Assembly (NCBI GenBank): GCA_964583615.1
Contig: CAZOWM010000020.1
Coordinates: 1 to 63,015 of the forward strand
DNA length: 63,015 bases
From: CAZOWM01 sp964583615
GTDB lineage: Bacteria; Spirochaetota; B62-G9; DRHN01
Direction of reading: 5' to 3'
Positions within the stretch are counted from its first letter, which is position 1. Each line of letters begins with the position of its first letter. The translations under genes were made by a program, and so were the position numbers. Positions 26,407 through 34,752 of the stretch are shown here, in pieces. Below the pieces are notes generated by a model. That model had not been told where the DNA came from and did no database searches. It was given only the letters and a program-made list of their open reading frames with translations.

Positions 26407-27132
26407 TCACAGTGGATCGATCGTCTGGGTAAGTGCCATGAGGTCGATACTCCAGACGGTGTAGTGGTCGGGTGTTTCAATCAGCATCTGCAACATGTGC
26501 GCGACATCTTCCGGTTCGAGCATCTTTCCCTTTGTAAACTGCGTCTTTATTCCCGCTTTTTCAGCCCACCGGGTGTTTACCATTGCAGGCCCGATTACGC
26601 TCACCTTTATCCCGTACTTCTTCACCTCATTAAAAAGAGAGCGCGAAAATCCATCAACTCCGTGCTTCCCTGCAGTGTACACGGAAAGCCCGGCGCGCGC
26701 CCGTTTTCCGAGAATAGAGGTCGTATTGATGATGTGGCCTCTGCCCTGAGACTTCATGATCGGAATGACTGCCTTGCATCCATAGAGAACCGAGGTGAGA
26801 TTCACCTCGATTCCTTCGCGAATTTCCTCCAGGGTGAGATCTTCGAACTCCGTAAAGCGAATGCCTGCGCCGAGATTGTTGAAGAGCACGTCGATCTTTT
26901 TGAATTCCTGGTGTGTCTTTCGAATGAAGTTCTGCACATCATCCCATTTCGTCATATCCGCCTGCTGGGGAAAGATCACTGCATTTTTCACTGAACAGGC
27001 GATCTCGTCTAAAAGCTCTTTTCGCCGGGCGCATATCGCCACCCCGTACCCCTGTTGAGCAAGATGTATGGCCGCAGCTTTTCCGATTCCGGAAGATGCG
27101 CCCGAGATTGCTACCACCTTTTTCGGCTCCAC
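26407..27132 (-). CDS. Short-chain dehydrogenase/reductase
   Basis: This classical SDR of about 241 residues has the Rossmann motif SGASSGIGKAAAIH, the NNLGAG segment, catalytic Ser in TTSILGKRARAG, and the YxxxK motif YTAGKHG. It reduces or oxidises an unknown carbonyl or alcohol with NAD(P). I start it at GTG 27132, because AAGGAGG lies five bases upstream; the longer ATG frame adds an unrelated 18 residues. It is divergent from the homocysteine gene pair, which may or may not be related functionally. Confidence 0.87.
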   Translation of the reverse strand: MEPKKVVAISGASSGIGKAAAIHLAQQGYGVAICARRKELLDEIACSVKNAVIFPQQADMTKWDDVQNFIRKTHQEFKKIDVLFNNLGAGIRFTEFEDLTLEEIREGIEVNLTSVLYGCKAVIPIMKSQGRGHIINTTSILGKRARAGLSVYTAGKHGVDGFSRSLFNEVKKYGIKVSVIGPAMVNTRWAEKAGIKTQFTKGKMLEPEDVAHMLQMLIETPDHYTVWSIDLMALTQTIDPL

Positions 27133-27194
27133 CACTTCCTCCTTGTATGTGGTTTTCGTTTCTCTACCATACACGCACATTTGCACTATTTCAA

Positions 27195-27222
27195 TTGAAT
27201 TTCCACCACCGTTTGTTATATT
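27195..27222 (+). promoter_or_regulatory. Promoter for the homocysteine-biosynthesis pair
   Basis: TTGAAT, a 16-base spacer and TATATT (27217-27222) precede the gene. Between this promoter and the start lies a perfect hairpin, CACTGC-GGGCAAA-GCAGTG (27231-27249), then GGCCG and CGGTC arms that bracket the ribosome site AAGGAG. The leader may control translation. Confidence 0.5.
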
Positions 27223-27287
27223 TTTAGAACCACTGCGGGCAAAGCAGTGCAGTCTCGAGCTTATATACGGCCGATAAAGGAGCGGTC

Positions 27288-28499
27288 ATGCCGAAAACAA
27301 TCGAAGAAATCAATGCAAAAATCCGGGAGCGCAAGGCCGTGGTCTTCACCGCTGAGGAAATCATTCCCTATGTGGAGGAAAAGGGGCCAAAAAAAACAGC
27401 GGACAGTGTAGACGTGGTTACCACCGGAACCTTCAGCCCGATGTGTTCTTCAGGCGCGTTCCTCAACGTCGGCCACACTGCTCCGCGGATGAAAATACAG
27501 AAGGCGTGGCTGAACGGGGTTGCTGCCTACGGAGGCATCGCAGCGTGCGACATCTACCTTGGGGCGGCCCAGATTCACGACGAGGACGTGGCAAACAAGA
27601 TTTATCCAGGCAGGTTCGAGTACGGTGGAGGGCACGTAATCGAGGATCTTATTTCCGGAAAGGACGTGCTTCTCAGGGCAACTTCCTACGGAACCGACTG
27701 CTACCCCAGAAAAGAGCTGGAAACATATATCCGCCTCAAAGACCTCAACCAGGCCTTTCTCATGAACCCGCGAAACTGCTACCAGAACTACAATGTTGCG
27801 GTCAACTGCTCCTCTCGTGTCATTTACACATATCTCGGTGTGCTTCAGCCGAATATGGGAAATATGAATTTTTCCAGTGCCGGCCAGCTCAGCCCGCTTC
27901 TCAACGATCCCTTCTTACGGACGATCGGAATCGGAACACGGATCTTTCTCGGGGGAAACATCGGGTATGTTGTCTGGGAGGGAACACAGCACAACCCCAC
28001 AGTCGAGAGAAACGGCTTTGGTGTCCCTGTGGAAGGTGCCGGAACGATTGCGGTCATCGGGGACATGAAAGCAATGAACGCCAGATACGTCAAGGGGGTA
28101 TCCATGCTCGGATACGGGGTAAGCCTTGCAATCGGCATCGGGATTCCCATTCCCATCCTTGACGAAGAGATGGTGAGGTTCGTATCGATTCGAGACGAGG
28201 ACATCGTCGCACCGGTTATTGACTATTCAGATCCATATCCAAACCGCAGGAGTGAAATCATCGCCCATGTCAACTACCGTGACCTGAGAAACGGTGTTGT
28301 GGAGGTACTCGAGAAGCAGGTTCAGGCCGCTTCTCTGTCGAGCTACCCTATGGCACGGGAAATCGCCCACACACTCAAGGAATGGGTAGAGAAGGGCATG
28401 TTTTTCCTCAGCGAGCGCGTCTGCGCCCTTCCCGGTGCGGATTCGGGTCAGGCCTTCAAACCCCTTGAAATCAGAAAAGAGAGAGGAGATCTGCGATGA
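27288..28499 (+). CDS. Homocysteine biosynthesis protein, COG1900/DUF39 family
   Basis: This 403-residue protein matches DUF39: MCSSGAFLNVGHTAPRMK, ACDIYLGAAQIHDED, GTDCYPRKELETYI, MNPRNCYQNYNVAVNCSSR and GIGTRIFLGGNIGYVVWEGTQHNP, with conserved cysteines. In Methanosarcina acetivorans the homologue MA1821, with the NIL-ferredoxin MA1822, is needed to make homocysteine from aspartate semialdehyde and sulfide. The next gene overlaps by four bases and is that partner type. It gives a route to methionine independent of O-acetylhomoserine. Confidence 0.9.
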   Translation: MPKTIEEINAKIRERKAVVFTAEEIIPYVEEKGPKKTADSVDVVTTGTFSPMCSSGAFLNVGHTAPRMKIQKAWLNGVAAYGGIAACDIYLGAAQIHDEDVANKIYPGRFEYGGGHVIEDLISGKDVLLRATSYGTDCYPRKELETYIRLKDLNQAFLMNPRNCYQNYNVAVNCSSRVIYTYLGVLQPNMGNMNFSSAGQLSPLLNDPFLRTIGIGTRIFLGGNIGYVVWEGTQHNPTVERNGFGVPVEGAGTIAVIGDMKAMNARYVKGVSMLGYGVSLAIGIGIPIPILDEEMVRFVSIRDEDIVAPVIDYSDPYPNRRSEIIAHVNYRDLRNGVVEVLEKQVQAASLSSYPMAREIAHTLKEWVEKGMFFLSERVCALPGADSGQAFKPLEIRKERGDLR

Positions 28500-28915
28500 A
28501 GAGGGTCGTTTCAAAGAATATCCTCCTTCACTACCCGAAGGAGCACACTGAAAAACCGATCATCTCCAATCTCATCAAACGCTACGATCTCACCGTGAAC
28601 ATCTCCCGCGCACGCATCGGGCAGGATGAAGAGGGCACAATGGTTATCGAGATCAGTGGGAAAAAAGACGATCTCGATGCAGGGCTCAACTATCTCCGTG
28701 ATATCGGTTTGAGCTACAAACCCATATCCATGATCGTGCAGCGGGTGGATGATAAGTGCACGCACTGCAGCGCATGCACTGTTGTCTGCCCTTCCGGAGC
28801 GCTGGTGATCGAAAACAGGGCATCCATGGAGGTGATTTTCAAACAGGACAAGTGCATAGGCTGCGGTCTCTGCATTCCCGCCTGCCCGTACAGCGCAATG
28901 GTGATGTCGGAATGA
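28496..28915 (+). CDS. NIL-domain ferredoxin (2 x 4Fe-4S), partner of COG1900
   Basis: This 139-residue protein has an N-terminal NIL domain (residues 1-75). Two ferredoxin motifs follow: CTHCSACTVVCPSGAL and CIGCGLCIPACPYSA (each C-x2-C-x2-C-x3-C-P). It is the expected electron-transfer or sulfur-handling partner of the preceding COG1900 protein. ATG 28496 overlaps the previous stop (ATGA), which suggests a fixed ratio. Confidence 0.92.
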   Translation: MKRVVSKNILLHYPKEHTEKPIISNLIKRYDLTVNISRARIGQDEEGTMVIEISGKKDDLDAGLNYLRDIGLSYKPISMIVQRVDDKCTHCSACTVVCPSGALVIENRASMEVIFKQDKCIGCGLCIPACPYSAMVMSE

Positions 28916-28928
28916 GCCTGCCGGAACA

Positions 28929-28995
28929 CGGCAGCGGAAACAATCTCGTGAGCCTTCGGGCATCAGGCAATGAAAACGCCTGAGTATTGCTGCCG
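28929..28995. other. Nested inverted repeats between convergent genes
   Basis: Outer arms CGGCAGC (28929-28935) and GCTGCCG (28989-28995) enclose a hairpin, TCAGGC and GCCTGA (28963-28983). There is no T run on either strand. It may stabilise or end the convergent transcripts. Confidence 0.3.
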
Positions 28996-29001
28996 CCGCG
29001 A

Positions 29002-30585
29002 TCAGAGAAAGACTTTTTCCATGTCCTCGATTTTCAGCATTTTCATAATCTTGTTCTTCGCTTCAAGATAGCTGATAAATGCAATGATTTCATCCGGGGT
29101 CCTGCATCTGAGGAGCCACTCGAAGTGCTCCATTCTGGAAAAGATCCTGCTGAGCGACTCGATCATTCGGGCGTAGATCTCCCCCAGGTACTCAGGCGCG
29201 AGAAACATGAACGCAATGTGGATGGATTTCTCCTCCCGGAGCTTCATCGAGATCCCCTCGGGAGAAAGGCCGATAATGGGAACGATATCGTCGACGAAAT
29301 CCCCGAAGGCATGAAAAAACACGATATTTCTTCCGATGGGAGTTGTAACCAGTTCCCCGCTCTGCTCGAGCGCAAAGGCCGCTTTTTCCTCGTCGAGGAT
29401 CCTGTTTCTGCCCACGTCAACGAGCTCCTGTATCACCTCCGGCTTGTTCTTTCCCGCAAGCCGCGGGATGATGAGGTCCTTGTGAAACATGAGGGATGCG
29501 GTGTAGGGAAGGGGCTTGATGACTTCCCAGTTAGGACGATTTTCTTCACCCTCGATGCTGTGCAGCTCTCTGTACTCGTGTATCGTAATCATGGGAGGCC
29601 TCTCCGTTCCCCATACCTTCATCTTCTCCATCGAGTATGTCCGCTTTACCCCGGTGATTATCTGCAGAGAGTCTGAGATGTCCTGAAAAATCTCTATTCT
29701 CCCCATATCATCCGCACGCTGAAGCAGAATCTTGAGAATTCTGTAGGACATGGACCGCAGCGCTTCGATACTCTGATTGCGGTGTATCCGGATATCAAGA
29801 TCACACTGACCGATCACGTCGATCCCGTACAGCCTGTCGATGTCGATGAGATGGCCGGTTTCAACCCCGTACCCGGTGAAAAATGGAACGTTCTCCAGAA
29901 GGTCCCGTCTTCCCGCGTACTCTCCTGAGAGGGGCTGTGCGATACCGGTGAGATCGGGGAACAGCAGATTGAAAAACGGCCTGACAACGAGCTCTGTGAC
30001 CCTGCCCCCTCCCGTGTAGTGGAGCTCGCCCTGGATCCTGATCGGTCTCCGGTAAAAAGCCTTTACGTACATGAGGTGAGGATATTCGAGAAGCGGCCCA
30101 ACGAGCCCGAGAACGAAACGGGGATGAATATTGGTGATGTCCGCGTCGATCCAGCAGATAATGGTCCCCTTCAGCACATAGAGGCTCTTCCAGAGGTTTT
30201 CTCCCTTTCCACGGTAAGAACGGTAGTGCGGAAGGATGTCTGATGCCCTGTAGAAATCCGCACCAGCGGAGCGGGCCTCCTTTTCGGTTTTGTCCTTCGA
30301 CCCGGAGTCGACAACCACGATCTCGTCCAGGAGGTGGTGCTTGACCATGAGCTCTTTTTTCAGCAGCCTCACTTCATTTCCAATGGTCTTTTCCTCGTTG
30401 AGCGTGGGAAAACAGAGACTGATAGTGCACCCGAGCTCTTTTTTCTTCGCGATCAAACGTTTTACGTCCTTGAACTGCGAATGATGGAACGTATTTTTTT
30501 TAAACCACTCAATGATAAAGGACGGCTGCTCGCTTTCTGTTTTCAGAATCTGCTTCGGATTTACCGATTCAAACAGAGGAGACAT
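29002..30585 (-). CDS. Glucosyl-3-phosphoglycerate synthase-like GT fused to a PTS EIIA-like domain
   Basis: The 527-residue protein has a GpgS/GT81-type transferase in residues 40-330: CFPTLNEEKTIGNEV, DEIVVVDSGSKDKT, the metal-binding WIDADITNIHPRFV, and TGIAQPLSGEYAGRR with PFFTGYGVETGHLIDI. GpgS joins glucose from NDP-glucose to 3-phosphoglycerate. Residues ~365-520 match the nitrogen-type PTS EIIA domain: GRNIVFFHAFGDF keeps the phosphorylatable His425, and FLAPEYLGEIYARMIESLSRI and LLRCRTPDEIIAFI match the end of the domain. The fusion suggests control of synthesis by PTS phosphorylation. I chose ATG 30585, which lies 60 bases downstream of a good promoter. Confidence 0.85.
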   Translation of the reverse strand: MSPLFESVNPKQILKTESEQPSFIIEWFKKNTFHHSQFKDVKRLIAKKKELGCTISLCFPTLNEEKTIGNEVRLLKKELMVKHHLLDEIVVVDSGSKDKTEKEARSAGADFYRASDILPHYRSYRGKGENLWKSLYVLKGTIICWIDADITNIHPRFVLGLVGPLLEYPHLMYVKAFYRRPIRIQGELHYTGGGRVTELVVRPFFNLLFPDLTGIAQPLSGEYAGRRDLLENVPFFTGYGVETGHLIDIDRLYGIDVIGQCDLDIRIHRNQSIEALRSMSYRILKILLQRADDMGRIEIFQDISDSLQIITGVKRTYSMEKMKVWGTERPPMITIHEYRELHSIEGEENRPNWEVIKPLPYTASLMFHKDLIIPRLAGKNKPEVIQELVDVGRNRILDEEKAAFALEQSGELVTTPIGRNIVFFHAFGDFVDDIVPIIGLSPEGISMKLREEKSIHIAFMFLAPEYLGEIYARMIESLSRIFSRMEHFEWLLRCRTPDEIIAFISYLEAKNKIMKMLKIEDMEKVFL

Positions 30586-30644
30586 GCCGCTTTCCTTGAT
30601 TTTTCGGATTGAATAAATGCGATGTTCAGCGCAGTACATTTAAA

Positions 30645-30673
30645 ATCATACCTCAGATCGTTAATATTTGCAA
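30645..30673 (-). promoter_or_regulatory. Promoter for the gpgS-EIIA gene
   Basis: On the minus strand TTGCAA, a 17-base spacer and TATGAT lie 60 bases upstream of the start codon. The spacing is ideal. Confidence 0.65.
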
Positions 30674-30684
30674 GAAAATAATCA

Positions 30685-30700
30685 GGTGGCCTTTGCCACC
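30685..30700. promoter_or_regulatory. Perfect inverted repeat between divergent promoters
   Basis: GGTGGC-CTTT-GCCACC lies midway between the promoters of the GpgS-like synthase (minus) and the GH13 gene (plus), 12 bases from one -35 box and 19 from the other. It has no T run, so it is more likely an operator for both genes than a terminator. Confidence 0.5.
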
Positions 30701-30718
30701 CATAACCGCAGTCTTTGT

Positions 30719-30747
30719 TTGAATCCCCCTTGAGTTTCGTCTACAAT
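30719..30747 (+). promoter_or_regulatory. Promoter for the GH13 gene
   Basis: TTGAAT, a 17-base spacer and TACAAT (30742-30747) end 31 bases before the chosen start codon, ATG 30778. This excludes the longer in-frame start at 30715. Confidence 0.7.
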
Positions 30748-30777
30748 AGAGAAATAAGACCTGCAAAGGAAAACTTC

Positions 30778-32481
30778 ATGCCAGCGGTCCTCGAAAGAAT
30801 ACGCACACGGATTCACCTTCTGTACGGGGGAAAAACCGGTGATGTCACGCTCGAAAAATTAAGCACGCTCCTGCACCGCTATAAATCCCGCATACAAAAA
30901 CGGCGTTTTTCCTTTTCCGAAAAAGACATCGTGCTCATCACCTACGGGGACTCCTTTCAGAGCCCAGGTGAGCGGCCGCTTTCCACACTCAACCGTTTTC
31001 TTCAGACCTGCGGGAAAAACATTGTAACACTCGTGCACATACTTCCCTTTTTTCCCTATTCCTCGGATGACGGGTTTTCTGTCATCGACTACAAGAAGGT
31101 GGACCCTTCTCTGGGCACATGGGAAAACATCGCAGAGATCGGCAAGGGTTTCTCCCTCATGTTCGATGTGGTCATCAACCATATCTCGAGCCAGAGCAGA
31201 GAATTTCAACGGTTTATTGCCGGGGAGGCCGAGTACCGTAATTTTTTCATTACCGTGGAACCGGATACGGACCTCTCGTCCGTATTTCGGCCGCGCGCGC
31301 TTCCCCTGCTCACCGAGTTCCAAACGGCACAGGGGAAAAAACTTTTATGGACCACTTTCAGCTTCGATCAGATCGACCTGAATTTCAAAAACCCTGATGT
31401 GCTCCTCTTTATCATCGATGTGCTTCTCACCTATGCGGCCCACGGGGCATCGATGATCCGTCTCGACGCAATCGCGTACTTGTGGAAGGAGATAGGCACC
31501 ACCTGTATTCACCTTCCCCAGACCCACGAGGTGGTTAAGCTCTTCAGAAACGTGTTCGAGTACGCCGCCCCTCACATGAAAATCATCACCGAAACCAATG
31601 TCCCTCATGGGGAAAACATCTCCTACTTCGGAAACGGAAGAGATGAGGCACACCTCGTCTATAACTTCGCGTTGCCTCCTCTCACCGTTTACACCCTGCA
31701 TACGGGAGATGCATCGGTCCTCTCCTCATGGGTCCGTACACTGAAGACCCCCGGGAAGGACACCTGTTTCTACAACTTCACAGCGTCCCACGACGGCATA
31801 GGAGTTTTACCTGCCAGGGGCATTCTGAGCACTGAACAGATCGATGACCTGGTTCGGAAAACAAAAGCGCATGGAGGGCGAGTTGGATACAAGAGCAACG
31901 AGGACGGTTCCCAAAGCGCCTACGAGCTGAACATATCGCTCTTCGACCTCATTTCCGACCCTGGAGCGAACGAACCTGTTTCGCAAAAGGTAGATCGGTT
32001 CGTCGCATCCCAGGCAATCGCCCTCTCCATCGCCGGCGTACCCGCGATCTACTATCATTCCCTTGTCGGATCCCGCAATTTTTACGAAGGGGTGGAAAAA
32101 ACCGGAATAAACAGGGCGATCAACAGAGAAAAGCTTGATCTCGATACGGTATCAGCAGAAATCAATACAGAGGGAACAATCAGAAACCTCGTGCTGAGCA
32201 AACTAACAGCTCTGATACGGAAACGCCGGAAGCTTCACGCCTTCCACCCGCAGGGAAAACAGCGCGTCCTCTCGTTTGACCCGGCAGTATTCGGAGTGGA
32301 ACGGGAAAGCCCGGACGGTGAGGAATGCCTGCTTGTACTCATCAATGTAAGCGGGCATCCGGTCTCACTGAAACTCGAGCACCCGTGCGCAGAGGACACA
32401 CTCTCAGGGAGGCACGTATCCGGAATGACGACTATTTCTCCATACGAGATTCTATGGCTTCAACGAGCCCCTCGAAGTTGA
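30778..32481 (+). CDS. GH13_18 phosphorylase-like enzyme (glucosylglycerate or sucrose phosphorylase)
   Basis: This 567-residue enzyme has the GH13 catalytic residues: nucleophile Asp230 in IRLDAIAYLWKEIGT, acid/base Glu272 in ITETNVPHGENISYFG, and Asp339 in FTASHDGIG. The ILPFFPYSSDDGFSVIDY and YNFALPPLTVYTL segments place it in subfamily 18, which splits sucrose, glucosylglycerate or related glucosides with phosphate to glucose 1-phosphate. Its place opposite a GpgS-like gene makes glucosylglycerate the best guess. AAAGGA precedes ATG 30778. The 3' end overlaps the convergent GT4 gene by 50 bases. Confidence 0.88.
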   Translation: MPAVLERIRTRIHLLYGGKTGDVTLEKLSTLLHRYKSRIQKRRFSFSEKDIVLITYGDSFQSPGERPLSTLNRFLQTCGKNIVTLVHILPFFPYSSDDGFSVIDYKKVDPSLGTWENIAEIGKGFSLMFDVVINHISSQSREFQRFIAGEAEYRNFFITVEPDTDLSSVFRPRALPLLTEFQTAQGKKLLWTTFSFDQIDLNFKNPDVLLFIIDVLLTYAAHGASMIRLDAIAYLWKEIGTTCIHLPQTHEVVKLFRNVFEYAAPHMKIITETNVPHGENISYFGNGRDEAHLVYNFALPPLTVYTLHTGDASVLSSWVRTLKTPGKDTCFYNFTASHDGIGVLPARGILSTEQIDDLVRKTKAHGGRVGYKSNEDGSQSAYELNISLFDLISDPGANEPVSQKVDRFVASQAIALSIAGVPAIYYHSLVGSRNFYEGVEKTGINRAINREKLDLDTVSAEINTEGTIRNLVLSKLTALIRKRRKLHAFHPQGKQRVLSFDPAVFGVERESPDGEECLLVLINVSGHPVSLKLEHPCAEDTLSGRHVSGMTTISPYEILWLQRAPRS

Positions 32482-33754
32482 CGATAAGGCTCTTCAGCTT
32501 TCTTCTCAGAACCTCGTAGGAAAAGAATCTGGAGGCAAGAGCGTAGTTTTTCTCCGCAGTCTCTTGGTATTTTTCCTTGTCAACGATGAGCAGTTTTGTG
32601 ATGCTCGCGATCAGCTCGTCAGTCACGTACCCAGTCATTTCGATCACTTCGAATCCCAGAGGCTTGATGTCCATTACGTAGGCGGAGTACTGGTTCACGA
32701 GTATGGGCTTTTTGAAGTAAACCGCCTCAATGAACGCGTTTCCGAACCCCTCGTATGTCGACGGATATGCAATGAGGTCAGCGTGGGGGTAGACATCCCA
32801 CAGCGTGTAGACCTTCTTTCCATCCCGTGTCCTCCCCCTCTTTTCTCCGATGAGCTCAGGCTTGATGATGATCGGAACCCCCAGGTGTTCCGCATAGCTG
32901 AGGATCCGCTTCATGTACGCATCCCCCTCATCGGTGGTTGAGTGAGTGACCACGAGCTTCGCCTTCGGGTTTTTCAGGCGACTGACCACCTCTATGGTGT
33001 GCTCGATACCTTTGCGTGCGACGACCCTCGTCGGCTGCATGATAAAGAAATCGTCCTTTTTCAGTCCGAAATCCTCCTTCACGCTGCTGTTGTAATGATT
33101 TATACCGGGAGGGCGCTTTTTGAAGTCGAGCACATTTGGGATCACCACAGGCGAGAGCCCCGTTCTGTAACTGAGCTGGCGGTCCGCCTCGGTATTGATC
33201 ACCACGTGCTGAATCGAGTGAAGGGTCGGGGGAAAGGCCATCTGAAGCAAATCCGGAACCGCATTGACAAAAAACCGCGGCCGTTCCCAGTAAAAATCGT
33301 GATGATGAGCAATGGTTGGAATTCCTGTCTCAGCGATGAACTCCGTCAATGCGAGACCGAGAGGTATGTTCATCGGTATCGCAAGGCAGTTTTCCGCGAT
33401 GATGATATCGATGCCGAACTTCTTGACGAATTTGTAGAGTGCGCTTTTTAAGTGTTTCCGAACCGAATGGATCACACCGGTTGTCTCGGATGTGCGTTTG
33501 TATATCTTGAAGCAGTTCTGCTCAATCTTTTTAATAATCGGATCTTCAAAATGCGCTTCAGAAACACACATGGATCTTTCGGGATCCCTGTCGCTGATCC
33601 CTGCAAAGTAAAAGCACTGATACCCCATGCGCTTCAGGACCTCGGCCCACTTTTCGGTCTCGAGCGAGACTCCGTCGGTTCCCGCAAAGCGTGTTGACAC
33701 GAATCCCACGTTGTTGATCTTGAGATAATTGTTGTAACTCGAAGCGTTTTTCAA
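32432..33754 (-). CDS. GT4 glycosyltransferase, MggA-like candidate
   Basis: This 440-residue GT-B enzyme opens with NVGFVSTRFAGTDGVSLETEKWAEVL. It has IIAENCLAIPMNIPLGLALTEFI and the donor-site motif DLIAYPSTYEGFGNAFIEAVYFKKP, typical of GT4. Close relatives act in the synthesis of compatible solutes such as mannosylglucosylglycerate, adding a second sugar to glucosyl-3-phosphoglycerate. That role fits the GpgS-like and HAD phosphatase genes nearby, but the sugar donor cannot be read. No membrane segment or signal is seen. Confidence 0.78.
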   Translation of the reverse strand: MKNASSYNNYLKINNVGFVSTRFAGTDGVSLETEKWAEVLKRMGYQCFYFAGISDRDPERSMCVSEAHFEDPIIKKIEQNCFKIYKRTSETTGVIHSVRKHLKSALYKFVKKFGIDIIIAENCLAIPMNIPLGLALTEFIAETGIPTIAHHHDFYWERPRFFVNAVPDLLQMAFPPTLHSIQHVVINTEADRQLSYRTGLSPVVIPNVLDFKKRPPGINHYNSSVKEDFGLKKDDFFIMQPTRVVARKGIEHTIEVVSRLKNPKAKLVVTHSTTDEGDAYMKRILSYAEHLGVPIIIKPELIGEKRGRTRDGKKVYTLWDVYPHADLIAYPSTYEGFGNAFIEAVYFKKPILVNQYSAYVMDIKPLGFEVIEMTGYVTDELIASITKLLIVDKEKYQETAEKNYALASRFFSYEVLRRKLKSLIVNFEGLVEAIESRMEK

Positions 33755-33861
33755 TTGAATAAATACCCCTTCAGTAAACGCAGCGTAAAACAGTCAATTA
33801 CATTACTACGCGCGCACAAAATAATCAACTTTTTTTCCATGCCCCGCAGCGCGGAGCCCCT

Positions 33862-34752
33862 TCACGCATGCTTTTCAGTCTTCTCGACTTCACGCACGAT
33901 ACTCAGCAAACCGGTAATTCTCAGATCGGGCTTTACCCCTGCGCAGTGCGAATCGTCTTTTCTCAGCCGTAGAGACCGTCTGTCTCCTGCAAACAGCGCA
34001 GTCTGAAACCCCGCCCTCAGTGCAGGAACGATATCGTTTCGCATGTCATTTCCCACGTAGAGCGCGTGAAGCGGTTCGATTTTTTTGCTTTTCAGCGCTT
34101 CCACTGCATGGGAAAACAGAAGAGAGGACGGTTTTGCGAATCCGTACGCAAAGGAAAAAATGACCAGGTCGCGGGAAAATCCCAGCTCATCGAGTGTTCG
34201 TCCGAAGAAGGCCTCGAAAAGAAGCGGGGTGAAAAATTGCGCATTGGATATGAGGCCAAGCAGAATACCCTGGTTTTTCAGGGCCTCGATTGCCGCAAGA
34301 GAGTTCGGCATGGGGTACGCCGGATTCACGATCGATTCGTATTCAACCGCAAAACGCCGGGCAGTCTCAATATCATCCAAGCCGAGGACATTCATCCATA
34401 TCCTGTCGATCTCCACTTCCGGATGATCGAACCCCCGCGCTCTGAGCGTTTCATGTACCGTGCGAATCTCTTCAAAAAAACGCTGTAGGACCTCGTGCAC
34501 ATCCGACTCAACTCCATACCTGCCGAAAAGAGCACGAAGCGGTGAAAGCCTCCCCCCCTCTTCGCTGAATGCTCCCCCCTGTGCGATCGAGATGTCCCCA
34601 GATTCGCTCACAAAAAGAGTCCCGTACACGTCAAAAAGCACCGCACGTACCTTCTCACGCAGAGCGCCCTCCTCCTCCACACCCGCAGGCAGGGGTATCA
34701 GCGGTTTCTGGTACTGTGCGATGAGGTCTCTGAGCGTCATGGGGTCACTCAT
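33862..34752 (-). CDS. HAD-superfamily phosphatase
   Basis: This 296-residue enzyme has HAD motif I AVLFDVYGTLF, motif II ISNAQ, motif III with FAKPSSLLF, and motif IV YVGNDMRNDIVPALRAG, plus an inserted alpha-helical cap. Its likely job is to remove the phosphate from glucosyl- or mannosylglucosyl-3-phosphoglycerate, given the flanking glycosyltransferases; this is inferred from position. The start is uncertain: ATG 34752 overlaps the upstream stop by eight bases and ATG 34740 is an alternative. The domain starts only at about residue 36. Confidence 0.8.
   Translation of the reverse strand: MSDPMTLRDLIAQYQKPLIPLPAGVEEEGALREKVRAVLFDVYGTLFVSESGDISIAQGGAFSEEGGRLSPLRALFGRYGVESDVHEVLQRFFEEIRTVHETLRARGFDHPEVEIDRIWMNVLGLDDIETARRFAVEYESIVNPAYPMPNSLAAIEALKNQGILLGLISNAQFFTPLLFEAFFGRTLDELGFSRDLVIFSFAYGFAKPSSLLFSHAVEALKSKKIEPLHALYVGNDMRNDIVPALRAGFQTALFAGDRRSLRLRKDDSHCAGVKPDLRITGLLSIVREVEKTEKHA

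Noticed and set aside
30685..30700. Hairpin GGTGGC/GCCACC as a terminator
   Set aside because: It has no T run on either strand and sits between two divergent promoters, so an operator is more likely.
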